Shown: piece by piece, positions 7,714 to 18,056 of the stretch
Position numbering within the stretch: position 1 is the first letter of the stretch
Layout of the letters: every line of letters begins with the position of its first letter
Source: JAYFRE01 sp034926235
Lineage (GTDB): Bacteria; Pseudomonadota; Alphaproteobacteria; Rhodospirillales; Magnetospirillaceae
Assembly (NCBI GenBank): GCA_034926235.1
Contig: JAYFRE010000137.1
Coordinates: 1 to 20,646, forward strand
Direction of reading: 5' to 3'
Length of the DNA: 20,646 bases
The notes under the pieces: generated by a model
The model's database searches: none
What the model was told of the DNA's origin: nothing
Seen by the model: the letters and a program-made list of their open reading frames with translations, nothing else
Program-made: the position numbers and the translations under genes

Positions 7714-10700
7714 TACAGCGCCTCCCCCGAAGACGGAGGTGCTGGCGGCAGGGATGCGTCGGTAGAGGTCCGGCTTTTACCCCGCTGAAAGAACGACAAT
7801 ACCCAGACGAAGAAGATAGGCACGAAAACCACACCCAGCAAGGTTGCGCTCAACATGCCGCCAATAACGCCGATGCCGATGGCGCGCTGACTGGCCGCGC
7901 CCGCGCCGCTGGCCAAGGCCAGCGGCATAACCCCCAGAATGAAGGCCAGCGACGTCATGACGATGGGACGGAAACGCAGCCGGGCGGCCTCGATCGCGGC
8001 TCCGACCGGCGACAGTCCCATCTGTTCGCGTAAGTCTTTGGCGAACTCGACGATCAGGATCGCGTTTTTCGCCGCCAGCCCGATGATAGTAATCAGCCCA
8101 ACCTTGAAATAGACGTCGTTGGGCATGCCCAAGAACGTCACCGCCAGCACCGCGCCAAGCCCGCCAATCGGCACGATCAGCATCACCGAGGCCGGAATGC
8201 TCCAGCTTTCGTAAAGGGCGACCAGCAGCAGGAACACCACCAGGATCGACAAAGCGAACAGGGCCGAGGCCTGCGCGCCGGCGATCTTTTCCTGATAGGA
8301 CAGGCCGGTCCATTCGGAACCGATGCCGCGGGGCAATCCGGAAACGATGCGTTCCATCTCCGCCATCGCCTCGCCGGTACTGTAGCCGGGCGCGGCGTCG
8401 CCAGAGATATTGAAAGACGGATAGCTGTTATAGCGCGAAATCTGCACCGGCCCCATTTCCCATGTGGCGGAGGTGAACGCGCTGAGCGGCACCATTTCGC
8501 CACGGACGTTGGGCAGATAAAGCTTCAGGATGCTTTCCGGCGTCATTCGTCCGGCTGTGTCGGCCTGCACCACCACGCGCTGCAAACGCCCGGCATTGGC
8601 GAAATCGGCGACCGAGGCCGAACCGAACGCGCTGGAAATGGCGGTGTTAATGACATCAAAGCCCACGCCCAACGCCTGGGCCTTTTCGCGGTCGATATCC
8701 AGGCGCAATTGCGGCGCGTCCTCTTGCCCTTCGTGATAGGCATAAGCGATCGCAGGCGAGCTGCTGGCCTGGATTAGAAGCTGGTTGCGCGCGGCGGTCA
8801 GCGCCTCTCGGCCAAGCCCCCCTCGATCCAGAAGACGCAAGGAAAAACCGCCGGAGTTGCCCAGCCCATCGATCGGCGGCGGATCCAGGGCCATCACGCT
8901 ACCGTCGGTCAAGCCGGCGAAACGCTGATTAAAGGCGATGACCTCGTCGCTGGCCGATAACCCCTTGCCGCGTTCCGACCAATCTTTCAGCGTGACGAAA
9001 CCCAGGGCGGCATTCTGGCCGCTGCCGGAAAAGCTGTAGCCCATCACCATCGCGGTCGCGTTCACCGCCTCGCGCGGGATCAGGTATTTTTCCATGGATT
9101 CCACCACCGTCTCGGTACGGGCGTAGGTGGCGCCCGGCGGCAGTTGCAGATTGACGATGTAATAGCCTTGATCCTCGGTCGGAACGAAGGATTCCGGCAG
9201 CCGCATATAGCAAAATCCCAGCACCCCGACGATCAATGCATAGACGAGCATGCCGCGCCCGACACGCCGCAGCAGACGCGCGTTGAGGATGCCGAACCGT
9301 CGGGTCAGGTTGGAGAAGAAGCGGTTGAACCAGCCGAAGAAACCCTTTTTCCCGTCATGATCGCCTTTCGGCACCGGCTTCAGCAGCGTGGCGCACAAGG
9401 CCGGGGTAAAGGTCAGCGCGAGAAAGCCCGAGAACAGGATCGAAACCGCCAGCGACAACGAGAATTGCCGGTAGATCATCCCCACCGAGCCGCTCATCAG
9501 GGCCAGTGGCAGAAACACCGCGGTCAGCACCAGGGTGATGCCGATGATGGCTCCCGACACCTGCCCCATGGCCTTGATCGTCGCCTCACGCGGGGGCAAT
9601 CCTTCCGACGCCATGATCCGTTCGACATTCTCCACCACCACGATGGCGTCATCGACCAGGATACCGATCGCCAGCACCATGCCAAACATGGTCATCATGT
9701 TGACCGAGAACCCCAGCACATACATCACCGCCAGCGTGCCCAGAAGGCAGACCGGCACGACGATCGCAGGGATCAGGGTGTAGCGGAGATTCTGCAAGAA
9801 CAGCCAGATCACCAGGAACACCAGCACCATGGCTTCGACCAGCGTTTGCAACACCTTGCCGATGGCGACATCGACGAATCGCGAATTGTCGTAAGGCACG
9901 GCGTATTCGACACCATCGGGGAATCCCGCCGACAATTCGGCCAGCCGCGCCTTGACCGCCGAGGCGGTCTGAAGCGCGTTGGCGCCCGAACTGAGCTGCA
10001 CTGCTGCACCGACGCTCGTCTGGCCGTCCTTGCGGATATCGAACGTGTAGTCCTGCGGGCCGATTTCCAGCCGAGCGACATCGGCCAGGACGACCTTCGA
10101 GCCATCGGCATTGGCCCGCAGAACGATACGTCCGAATTCTTCGGGCGATTCCAACATGCCCTTGACGACGATGGTGGCGCTCAACTCCTGTTCGGGCGAG
10201 CCGGGACGGCTGCCGAAACTCCCCGCCGGCACCTGAGCGTTCTGTGCGGCGATGGCGGCGTTGACGTCGGCCACCGACAACCCGTAACCGATCAGCTTCT
10301 GCGGATCGATCCACACCCGCATCGCCGCCTCGGAGGCGAAAAATTGTACCTTGCCCACGCCGGGCACGCGGCGGATTTCGTTGTTGATGTTGCGCGCGGC
10401 ATAATCGCCCAGACTGACCGTGCTCCGGCCAGCGGCGTCGCCTTTATAGTTTAGCGTATAAAGCAGCAGGAAGTTGGAGCTGGCCTGCTCGATCTGGAGC
10501 CCCTGCTGAAGAACCGCACTGGGCAAACGCGCCTCCGCCTTCTTGATGCGGTTCTGCACGTCCACCTGGGCAAGGTCGGGGGCTGTCCCGGGCTGAAAGG
10601 TGACGGTGATGTCGCCGGTACCGCTGGAACTGCTGGAGGATTCGTAATAGAGCAGCCCCTTGGCTCCGCTCAATTCTTCCTCGATCACGCTAATCACCGA

Positions 10701-10877
10701 ATCGACCACGGTCTGGGCCGAAGCGCCCGGATAAGTCACCCAGACCGAGATCTGCGGCGGCGCGACCGTCGGATATTGCGAAACCGGCAGCGATGGAATC
10801 GCCAGCAGACCGGCCAGCGAGATGAAGATCACGACCACCCAGGCGAAATTGGGCCGGTGAATGAAGAAATTGGACAT
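7713..10877 (-). CDS. RND multidrug efflux permease, HAE1 family (AcrB/MexB-like)
   Basis: With 1054 residues this is a full-length inner-membrane, proton-driven drug exporter. The N-terminus MSNFFIHRPNFAWVV and the segment PVSQYPTVAPPQI are family hallmarks. The proton-relay residues are present: D409 and D410 in GILVDDAIVVVENVER (TM4) and K937 in IIGLAAKNAILIVEF (TM10). Two large periplasmic porter/docking loops sit at about 35–335 and 565–865. A run of six serines (80–85) lies in the porter domain. It starts 37 bases after the adaptor stop, with GAGGA 7 bases before its ATG, and overlaps the outer-membrane-factor start. Substrates cannot be read from the sequence. Confidence 0.96.
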   Translation of the reverse strand: MSNFFIHRPNFAWVVVIFISLAGLLAIPSLPVSQYPTVAPPQISVWVTYPGASAQTVVDSVISVIEEELSGAKGLLYYESSSSSSGTGDITVTFQPGTAPDLAQVDVQNRIKKAEARLPSAVLQQGLQIEQASSNFLLLYTLNYKGDAAGRSTVSLGDYAARNINNEIRRVPGVGKVQFFASEAAMRVWIDPQKLIGYGLSVADVNAAIAAQNAQVPAGSFGSRPGSPEQELSATIVVKGMLESPEEFGRIVLRANADGSKVVLADVARLEIGPQDYTFDIRKDGQTSVGAAVQLSSGANALQTASAVKARLAELSAGFPDGVEYAVPYDNSRFVDVAIGKVLQTLVEAMVLVFLVIWLFLQNLRYTLIPAIVVPVCLLGTLAVMYVLGFSVNMMTMFGMVLAIGILVDDAIVVVENVERIMASEGLPPREATIKAMGQVSGAIIGITLVLTAVFLPLALMSGSVGMIYRQFSLSLAVSILFSGFLALTFTPALCATLLKPVPKGDHDGKKGFFGWFNRFFSNLTRRFGILNARLLRRVGRGMLVYALIVGVLGFCYMRLPESFVPTEDQGYYIVNLQLPPGATYARTETVVESMEKYLIPREAVNATAMVMGYSFSGSGQNAALGFVTLKDWSERGKGLSASDEVIAFNQRFAGLTDGSVMALDPPPIDGLGNSGGFSLRLLDRGGLGREALTAARNQLLIQASSSPAIAYAYHEGQEDAPQLRLDIDREKAQALGVGFDVINTAISSAFGSASVADFANAGRLQRVVVQADTAGRMTPESILKLYLPNVRGEMVPLSAFTSATWEMGPVQISRYNSYPSFNISGDAAPGYSTGEAMAEMERIVSGLPRGIGSEWTGLSYQEKIAGAQASALFALSILVVFLLLVALYESWSIPASVMLIVPIGGLGAVLAVTFLGMPNDVYFKVGLITIIGLAAKNAILIVEFAKDLREQMGLSPVGAAIEAARLRFRPIVMTSLAFILGVMPLALASGAGAASQRAIGIGVIGGMLSATLLGVVFVPIFFVWVLSFFQRGKSRTSTDASLPPAPPSSGEAL

Positions 10878-10914
10878 GATTTATCCTCGGTGACGCGGCA
10901 GAGGGCTGGCGGGA

Positions 10915-12069
10915 TCAGCGATGCTGCGGGGCAGCCGGATCGGGCGCGGCAAGAGTGACCTTGGCCCCGGGCTGAAGGGTGCCCGCGCCACCGACGACCA
11001 CCCGTTCGCCGGGACGGAGTCCCTCGGTGATATACCAATCTCTGCCGTGCATCGCGCCGGTCTGGACGGCGCGCGCTTCCAGGATGTCATCCGGACCGAC
11101 CACCAGCACCTGCGCGCTGCCATCGACGCCGTGCCGCACCGCGCGCTGGGGCACCAGAATGGCTGCGGGATCGACTCCTTGAGGAAGATGCACCCGCACA
11201 TACATGCCCGGCAGCAGCAAAGCGTCCGGATTATCAAACAGGCCGCGTAGCGATACCTGGCCGGTGCCGCGATCCACGGTGACATCCGAGAACAGCAACC
11301 GGCCGTCGCGCGTCCCGCTCATGCCGTCTGTCGTGATCGAGATCAGCGCACTCTTGTCGTCTTTCCGCGCCAGTTGGCCCGATTCCAAAGCGGCGCGCAT
11401 GCGCAGCATGTCGGCAACCGACTGTTTGAAATCGGCATAAATCGGGTCGAGCTGCTGGATCGTCGCCATCGGCGTCGCCTCGCCCTGTCCGACCAGCGCG
11501 CCTTCGGTCACCAGGGCGCGGCCGATCCGGCCCGAGATCGGCGCAGTAACGGTGGCGTAACCCAGATCGAGCTTGGCCGTTTCAACCGCCGCCAGCGCCG
11601 ATTTGCGCGCCGCCTCGGCGCTTTTGAGCGCGGCCAGGGCGGTGTCGAAGACCTGTTTGCTCACCGCCTCGATCTTGACCAGCGGTTCATAGCGCCCGAC
11701 CACGGATCTAGCCTCGAAAAGCGAGGCATCGGCCTGCGCCAGCGCACCTTCCGCCCGCGACAACGCCGCCTTGAACGGCGCGGGATCAATCCGGAACAGG
11801 ATGTCACCGGCCTTGACGTCCGCACCTTCGTTAAAATGACGGCTCAGCACGATACCGGCGACGCGGGCACGAACCTCGGCCACACGGACCGGCTCGATCC
11901 GGCCGGGAAGCTCGCTCGACAGCACGAACGGGCGCGCTTCGACCGTGACCGCCTCGACAACGGGCGTTACCGCCGCCGGGGTGGACGACTTCTCTTCCGA
12001 GCATCCCGCCGCCATCAGCAAAACAATCAGCGCGATCAGCGGACGCAGCACCCTTTCCCGACACATCAT
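10915..12069 (-). CDS. RND efflux periplasmic adaptor, lipoprotein (MexA/AcrA-like)
   Basis: The 384-residue membrane-fusion protein links the permease to the outer-membrane channel. The lipoprotein signal has the lipobox MAAGC (C23). The barrel-sandwich hybrid begins at RVAEVRARVAGIV and continues through DVKAGDILFRIDPAPFKAAL, followed by a coiled-coil hairpin (about 110–165). The closing lipoyl half reads ATVTAPISGRIGRALVTEGALV, and a beta-barrel and membrane-proximal domain follow, including FDNPDALLLPGMYVRV. Adjacent ATG codons at 12069 and 12066 leave a one-residue start ambiguity. It is the first gene of the pump operon and is divergent from the TetR-type gene, its likely repressor. Confidence 0.94.
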   Translation of the reverse strand: MMCRERVLRPLIALIVLLMAAGCSEEKSSTPAAVTPVVEAVTVEARPFVLSSELPGRIEPVRVAEVRARVAGIVLSRHFNEGADVKAGDILFRIDPAPFKAALSRAEGALAQADASLFEARSVVGRYEPLVKIEAVSKQVFDTALAALKSAEAARKSALAAVETAKLDLGYATVTAPISGRIGRALVTEGALVGQGEATPMATIQQLDPIYADFKQSVADMLRMRAALESGQLARKDDKSALISITTDGMSGTRDGRLLFSDVTVDRGTGQVSLRGLFDNPDALLLPGMYVRVHLPQGVDPAAILVPQRAVRHGVDGSAQVLVVGPDDILEARAVQTGAMHGRDWYITEGLRPGERVVVGGAGTLQPGAKVTLAAPDPAAPQHR

Positions 12070-12108
12070 CGTCGAAATCTTTCCATCTTCCCATCGAACA
12101 GGGTTCGC

Positions 12109-12137
12109 AACATACTATTGAGTGTCAAATAAATCAA
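12109..12137 (-). promoter_or_regulatory. Candidate promoter of the RND pump operon
   Basis: On the minus strand, TTGATT (12132–12137) and TATGTT (12109–12114) lie 17 bases apart, each matching 4 of 6 consensus positions. The spacer contains the left arm of the CTATTGAG inverted repeat. A repressor bound there would block the promoter. Weak by sequence alone. Confidence 0.35.
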
Positions 12138-12171
12138 TATTGCTTCATTAGAAATTTATATGTCTCAATAG
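12115..12171. promoter_or_regulatory. Inverted repeat, candidate operator of the divergent TetR-type regulator
   Basis: CTATTGAG (12115–12122) and its exact reverse complement CTCAATAG (12164–12171) flank 41 AT-rich bases in the tetR–pump gap. Both arms continue inwards with a related ATAAAT. A small palindrome TTGA-GTG-TCAA (12118–12128) overlaps the left arm, and CAATATTG (12135–12142) is a perfect 8-base palindrome between the arms. TetR-family regulators commonly bind palindromes in such divergent gaps. The specific site is inferred. Confidence 0.45.
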
Positions 12172-12289
12172 AGCCTTCCTCATGACCTTCGCGGGAAGCC
12201 GTGATATGCTGATGGTAGGGGACGATTTTGAGCCAAAAAAGTTCCAAGCGACCTCCCTGAAGCGTCACCCGCATAAGGAACAGGGCACC

Positions 12290-12835
12290 ATGACCGCTCA
12301 TCCGGAAAACCGTGAAATGCTAGCCTCGCTAGCGCTGGCGCTGGTGGATCAGCCGCGCGCCAGCTTGCAGCAACTGGCGCGGGCGATCGGCGTTAGCAAG
12401 GCGACCTTGTACCGTTTCTGTCCCACCCGAGATCGGCTGATCGAACGGCTGATGGCCTATGGCGTCCAGGTGATTTCCGAGGCCATCGCCATAGCGGAGT
12501 TGGACCGGGATTCACCGATCGAGGCGCTTAAACGTCTAATCGAGAATAGCCTGAAACACCGCGAACTGATCCTGTTCATGTCCAACTATTGGGAAAAGAC
12601 CACAGCGCCTGATCTCTGTTCCGCCGCCGACTGGGACACTGCGCTGGACGGATTTTTTCTGCGCGGTCAACAGCAAGGCGTTTTCCGCATCGACATCGCC
12701 GCACCTGCCTTGACGGAGATATGGTCATCCCTGGTCATCGGATTGCTGGAAGCCGAACGCCGTGGCCGGGTCGCCCGTATCGGGCTGACGGCTTTGATGG
12801 AAACTGCGTTCCTGAATGGTGCTCTGGCGCGCTGA
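12290..12835 (+). CDS. TetR/AcrR-family transcriptional regulator
   Basis: This 181-residue protein has an N-terminal helix-turn-helix (about 24–44, ASLQQLARAIGVSKATLYR) followed by FCPTRDRLIERL. The latter is the usual TetR helix 3–4 region with a Cys-Pro in place of the common F/Y-x-x-K. The C-terminal ligand domain is not informative. The frame is open back to 12182, but the ATG at 12290 has AAGGA (12275–12279) at 10-base spacing and gives the right HTH position. It is divergent from the RND operon, so it most likely represses the pump and releases on ligand binding. Its last codons are 19 bases from the end of the convergent TPR gene. Confidence 0.88.
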   Translation: MTAHPENREMLASLALALVDQPRASLQQLARAIGVSKATLYRFCPTRDRLIERLMAYGVQVISEAIAIAELDRDSPIEALKRLIENSLKHRELILFMSNYWEKTTAPDLCSAADWDTALDGFFLRGQQQGVFRIDIAAPALTEIWSSLVIGLLEAERRGRVARIGLTALMETAFLNGALAR

Positions 12836-12854
12836 CGCTTCTCACGTCACATCA

Positions 12855-14432
12855 TCACGAGACGGTTTCCGAGGCTTCCAGCGCTTCCCCGGCGATACGG
12901 CCCAATTCCATCGATGCTGGGTCGGATGCGCCACGGCAGCGTTCCACCACCTGGGCAAAGGCTTCACGGGCCTCGTCCAGCCGCCCCATTTCCTCGAAGG
13001 CCGCCCCTTTGTAGAGAAGGGCGCGCGAAACCTGTTCGCGCAATTCCGCCGGTTCGTCCTCGCCGAAATCCCGAACCGCCGCATCATAGGCCGCCACCGC
13101 TTCGGTATTTCTCCCCAGCCGGCCCAGCGTGACACCCTTGCCGATCCAGGACCGGACGAGTTGCCCCCGCACAAGCGGATCTTCGTCCGCGCCGAACCGC
13201 GCCAGCAATCGGTCATAAGCCTCCAGCGCCCGGTCGTCGCGGCCCATTTGTCCCAATGCCACGGCTCTATTGAACAACGCCCTGGCCACTCTTTGGCGCA
13301 ATTCCGGTGACTGATCCGCCCCGAACCGGTCCGCTACGGCGTCGAATGCGGCCAGAGCATCTTCGATGCGGCCCTCCCGCCCCAAGGCGACACCCTTGCT
13401 GAACAGAGCCCGCGCCAGAAGCTCGCGCAAGGCCGGCTCAGAGGTTCCATTCAAAAGGTCCAGCACGGAATCATAGACCGCCAGTTCCGCCTCCGCCTGC
13501 CCGCGGCGTGCTAGAATCAGCCCTTTATTGATCAAGGCCCGCGCCGCCTGCCGCCGCAGATCCGCATCCGGGTCATTGCAAAAACGCGCCGTCAGCGCGT
13601 CATAAGCATCCAATTCCTCGTCTTCGCGCTCCATTTGGCCCAGAAGCACGCCCCGGGCCAGCAGTGCCGCCGCAACCGAGCGCCGCAACTCCGGTTCCGG
13701 GCGATCTCCGAACCGCCGGCCAAGCTCGTCCAGAACGGCCAGCGCCTCGGCATCCCGGTCGAGCCCGCCCAGAACCATCGCCCGGTTAAAAAGCGCCCGG
13801 GCGCGATCCGCGTCCGCCCCGGCAGCCGCATTCGCCGCCTTGGCGAAATAAACCAGGGCCTCGTCCTGGCGCTCATCGGCATGGGCGGCATGAGCCCGGA
13901 TCATCCAATCCCGGGCCCGGTACCGGGATTCCGGGATATCGGCCAGGGCGCGATTGGCCTGTTCCAGCACGATTCCATCGGCGTCGCTTAGCCCCATTCG
14001 CCGATCCAGCGTTTCCGCGACAATCCGATCCAGGGCGTCATCATCCACCGCTTTGTCCTGTGCGGCAGACGGTAAAACGCCATCGTTTGATGGAAGAGGC
14101 GCCGCACCGGGACGTAGCAGCCTGCGCCAGACGATCCATCCCCCCCAAACAAAAAGGCCGGCCAGGCCAGCCAGGGCTGCGGAAAGACCGCCGATGGCGG
14201 ATTCAAGCCGTTCCAGCCGTTCGTCCAGTTCAGCCGAACCGGTCCCTGCGGGGGTGGAAGCGTCCGACCCGCCGTCAAGCCGGGCATTGACCTCTTCGAC
14301 GACCGGACGCCATTCCCGTGTGACGGCGGTCTGCTCCGGGATGGGATCGTCCTTGCCCGAGACGAAAACACGGCCCATCCCCATGGCGACCAGGACCACG
14401 ACGACAGTCAGGCAAACAAGAACCGTACGCAT
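12855..14432 (-). CDS. Membrane-anchored tetratricopeptide-repeat protein, function unknown
   Basis: The 525-residue protein has an N-terminal hydrophobic anchor (3–24), a 55-residue outside loop, and a predicted coiled coil leading into a second membrane segment (about 81–103, then the RR-LLR positive patch). The rest is probably cytosolic: an acidic linker and then seven consecutive TPR-like repeats of 43 residues starting at 212, 255, 298, 341, 384, 427 and 470. Each follows the pattern RALxxKGxxLGxxGRxxEAL-x-AYD, then RFG-x-D, and ends with an ELRxxVA helix. Such repeats normally act as protein-binding scaffolds. It begins 35 bases after purF with GGGGGGA before the ATG, so it may share that transcript. 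No function can be assigned. Confidence 0.85.
   Translation of the reverse strand: MRTVLVCLTVVVVLVAMGMGRVFVSGKDDPIPEQTAVTREWRPVVEEVNARLDGGSDASTPAGTGSAELDERLERLESAIGGLSAALAGLAGLFVWGGWIVWRRLLRPGAAPLPSNDGVLPSAAQDKAVDDDALDRIVAETLDRRMGLSDADGIVLEQANRALADIPESRYRARDWMIRAHAAHADERQDEALVYFAKAANAAAGADADRARALFNRAMVLGGLDRDAEALAVLDELGRRFGDRPEPELRRSVAAALLARGVLLGQMEREDEELDAYDALTARFCNDPDADLRRQAARALINKGLILARRGQAEAELAVYDSVLDLLNGTSEPALRELLARALFSKGVALGREGRIEDALAAFDAVADRFGADQSPELRQRVARALFNRAVALGQMGRDDRALEAYDRLLARFGADEDPLVRGQLVRSWIGKGVTLGRLGRNTEAVAAYDAAVRDFGEDEPAELREQVSRALLYKGAAFEEMGRLDEAREAFAQVVERCRGASDPASMELGRIAGEALEASETVS
12900..13799 (-). repeat. Seven tandem 43-codon TPR-like repeats
   Basis: Seven protein repeats with exact 43-residue (129-base) spacing, except that the last has 42 residues. 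No insertions or deletions occur between units. The DNA copies have diverged, so recent slippage or unequal crossover is unlikely to be frequent. The period is longer than the canonical 34-residue TPR because each unit carries an extra short helix (ELRxxVA). Confidence 0.85.
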
Positions 14433-14467
14433 CTATCCCCCCAGAGCCGCCTAGCGAACCGGATGCG

Positions 14468-15952
14468 TCAGGTCCCGTCCGTCAGGGCGCTTAGATCGTT
14501 CTGTTCCTGTCCGCCCTTCAGATCGGTCAGCGGCACCGGATAGTCGCCTGAGAAACAGGCGTCGCAGAATTGGGGACAGTGGGCGTCTCGGCCTTTTTCG
14601 CCGACCGCGCGATAAAGCCCGTCGATCGAGATGAAGGCCAGAGAATCGACACCTATCAGCTTGGCCATGCCATCGACATCATAGCGCGCGGCCAGCAACT
14701 TGGACCGTTCCGGCGTATCGATGCCGAAGAAGCAGGGATGGTCGGTCGGCGGGCTGGAAATACGCATATGCACTTCCCGGGCACCAGCCTGACGCACCAT
14801 TTCGACAATCTTGGTCGACGTGGTGCCGCGCACGATCGAATCATCGACCAGGATGACCCTTTTGCCTTCGATGAAGCGGCGGTTGGCATTGTGCTTCAGC
14901 TTGACGCCCAGATGACGAACCGTGTCCGTCGGCTCGATGAAGGTGCGTCCGACATAATGGTTGCGAATGATGCCAAGCTCGAAGGGAATGCCCGATTCCG
15001 CCGCATAGCCCAGCGCCGCCGGCACGCCGGAATCAGGGACGGGGATCACCACATCGGCTTCGACACCGCTTTCGCGCGCCAATTCCGCGCCGATGCTCTT
15101 GCGCGCGGCATAAACGCTCACCCCTTCCATGATGCTGTCGGGGCGGGCGAAATAGATATATTCAAAGATGCAGAACCGCTTCCGCTGCGGAGCGAAGGGG
15201 CGCAGCGACCGCAGCCCGTTCTTGTCCAGGATGACCAGTTCGCCCGGTTCGACGTCGCGCACCAATTCCGCGCCGACGATATCGAGCGCGCAGCTTTCGG
15301 AAGCCAGTATCCAGGCCCCATCAGCGGTCCGCCCCAGCACCAGAGGACGGATTCCCAGGGGGTCGCGCACCCCCATGACCGCCTCCTGGGTCAGCGCCAC
15401 CAGGGAATAGGCTCCCTCGATCTGGCGCAGAGCATCCATCAGCCGCTCCTCCATCGTCGCGTAAAGGCTGATGGCGATCAGATGGACGATGACCTCGGTG
15501 TCGGTGGTCGATTGGAACAGACAGCCCCGGCGCACCAGATTCTTGCGGATGGTGAGTGCGTTGGTGAGGTTGCCGTTATGGCCGATCGCCAACCCGCCCA
15601 GTTCGAGATCGGCGAACAAAGGCTGGACGTTGCGCAGCATCGCCTCGCCGGTGGTGGAATAGCGGACATGGCCGATGGCGGACGAACCGGACAGAGTCTT
15701 GATCGCCGCCTCGGTGCCGAAATTATCGGCGACATGCCCGACACCGCGATGACCGTGGAAATGTTCGCCGTCAAAACTGACGATGCCGGCGGCTTCCTGA
15801 CCGCGATGCTGAAGGGCGTGCAAGCCGAGCGCCGTATGCGAAGCGGCTCCGGCATGGCCAAAAATTCCGAAGACTCCGCATTCCTCATGGAGTTGATCGT
15901 CGTCGAACGGATGGGTTGTCGGCATCATCAGGGGCATCGTCTCCGGCTTCAC
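14468..15952 (-). CDS. purF: Amidophosphoribosyltransferase PurF (Fe-S, propeptide type)
   Basis: PurF makes phosphoribosylamine from PRPP and glutamine, the first committed purine step. The 494-residue product has a short leader before the glutaminase nucleophile C25 (HEECGVFG), which must be exposed by cleavage. GHVRYSTTG and HNGNLTN form the glutaminase site, and VILVDDSIVRGTTS (366–379) binds PRPP. Cysteines C261, C407, C463 and C466 match the four cluster ligands of the Bacillus-type enzyme, so a 4Fe-4S protein is expected. The first possible start is GTG at 15952, overlapping the cvpA stop as GTGA. ATG codons at 15937, 15928 and 15925 are alternatives that shorten only the leader. Confidence 0.97.
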   Translation of the reverse strand: MKPETMPLMMPTTHPFDDDQLHEECGVFGIFGHAGAASHTALGLHALQHRGQEAAGIVSFDGEHFHGHRGVGHVADNFGTEAAIKTLSGSSAIGHVRYSTTGEAMLRNVQPLFADLELGGLAIGHNGNLTNALTIRKNLVRRGCLFQSTTDTEVIVHLIAISLYATMEERLMDALRQIEGAYSLVALTQEAVMGVRDPLGIRPLVLGRTADGAWILASESCALDIVGAELVRDVEPGELVILDKNGLRSLRPFAPQRKRFCIFEYIYFARPDSIMEGVSVYAARKSIGAELARESGVEADVVIPVPDSGVPAALGYAAESGIPFELGIIRNHYVGRTFIEPTDTVRHLGVKLKHNANRRFIEGKRVILVDDSIVRGTTSTKIVEMVRQAGAREVHMRISSPPTDHPCFFGIDTPERSKLLAARYDVDGMAKLIGVDSLAFISIDGLYRAVGEKGRDAHCPQFCDACFSGDYPVPLTDLKGGQEQNDLSALTDGT

Positions 15953-16598
15953 TTGTTGGTTTCGATCAGCCGTTCGAGACCACGGCTGTCATAGGACGGG
16001 GGTTCGGCGCTTTTGCCCGGTTCACGGTCCGACCTGGGACTGGGCGCCTGCAAACGATCGTACATTTCCTTGATCTGGCGAGCTTGCTCCAGCCGTTCCG
16101 ATGCCTCACGGGCGCGGGACTCGGCTTCCGACATATCGCCGGGCAGCAAGGACTGGATCATGCGAGCGCCCGTGGCCATCAGCGGGCGGGTCTTGGCCGA
16201 AGCCAGAATTTCGGGTTCGTCGGGCGCCATCAATTTGGTCACCGCCAGGAAGCACAGGCTGACAAGGGCGATCCCGCGCACGATTCCGAACAGGAATCCC
16301 AGAGAGCGGTCGATCGACCCCAAGGCGCTGCCTTGCACCGTGCGCGCCACCGCGTGAGTCAGCATCGAGGAAACCACCAGCACCACCACGAACACGGCGG
16401 CCCCGCCGGCGATATCGGCCAAGGTCGGATTCGTGATGTAGTCGCCGAGCAGCGGCCGGACAAGGGGCAGGCTCCAGAACGCAGCCAGCGCCGCGACCAC
16501 CCAACCGGCGACGGACAAGACCTCGTGGACCACGCCCCTCATCAGCGCCAGGACGCCAGAGGCGAGCAACACCACGATTACCGCGATATCGACATAAT

Positions 16599-16602
<4 letters not shown>
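15949..16602 (-). CDS. cvpA: CvpA family membrane protein
   Basis: This 217-residue protein has four hydrophobic segments (about 4–22, 28–50, 62–85, 103–122) and a charged C-terminal tail. The N-terminal NYVDIAVIVVLLASGVLALMRG and the loop GSIDRSLGFLFGIVRG are characteristic of CvpA. The family is named for colicin V production in E. coli, where it lies just before purF; later work ties it to envelope stress tolerance, and its mechanism is unsettled. The GTG start overlaps the radA stop by four bases and its own stop overlaps the purF GTG, so all three are likely translated in a coupled way. Confidence 0.92.
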
Positions 16603-17998
<1,396 letters not shown>

Positions 17999-18002
<4 letters not shown>

Positions 18003-18025
18003 AGTGACATCGTCCGAGGGGTCAT
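17999..18025 (-). CDS. Possible 8-codon leader cistron coupled to radA
   Basis: ATG at 18025 opens an eight-codon frame (MTPRTMSL) that ends in TGA overlapping the radA TTG as TTGA. A strong ribosome site, GGGAGG, lies 5 bases upstream of this ATG, while the TTG itself has none as good. Termination–reinitiation could feed radA. An alternative is that the short frame is chance and GGGAGG serves the TTG directly at long range. Confidence 0.35.
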
Positions 18026-18056
18026 CTCATCCTCCCGTCGGAGCCAAACCCTGTCA

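Noticed and set aside
9144..10454. Plus-strand open frame (436 codons) inside the RND permease
   Set aside because: It is the antisense of a well-supported permease, with His/Gln/Arg-rich low-information sequence and no ribosome site of note.
12182..12289. N-terminal extension of the TetR-type regulator by 36 residues
   Set aside because: The ATG at 12290 has AAGGA at proper spacing and gives a normal distance to the helix-turn-helix; the extension has no domain content.
12836..12854. Terminator between the convergent tetR and TPR genes
   Set aside because: Only 19 bases separate the stops, and I see no stable stem with a T tract on either strand.
14570..15994. Plus-strand open frame (474 codons) opposite purF
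   Set aside because: It is complementary to a fully motif-supported purF and its composition is that of an antisense shadow.
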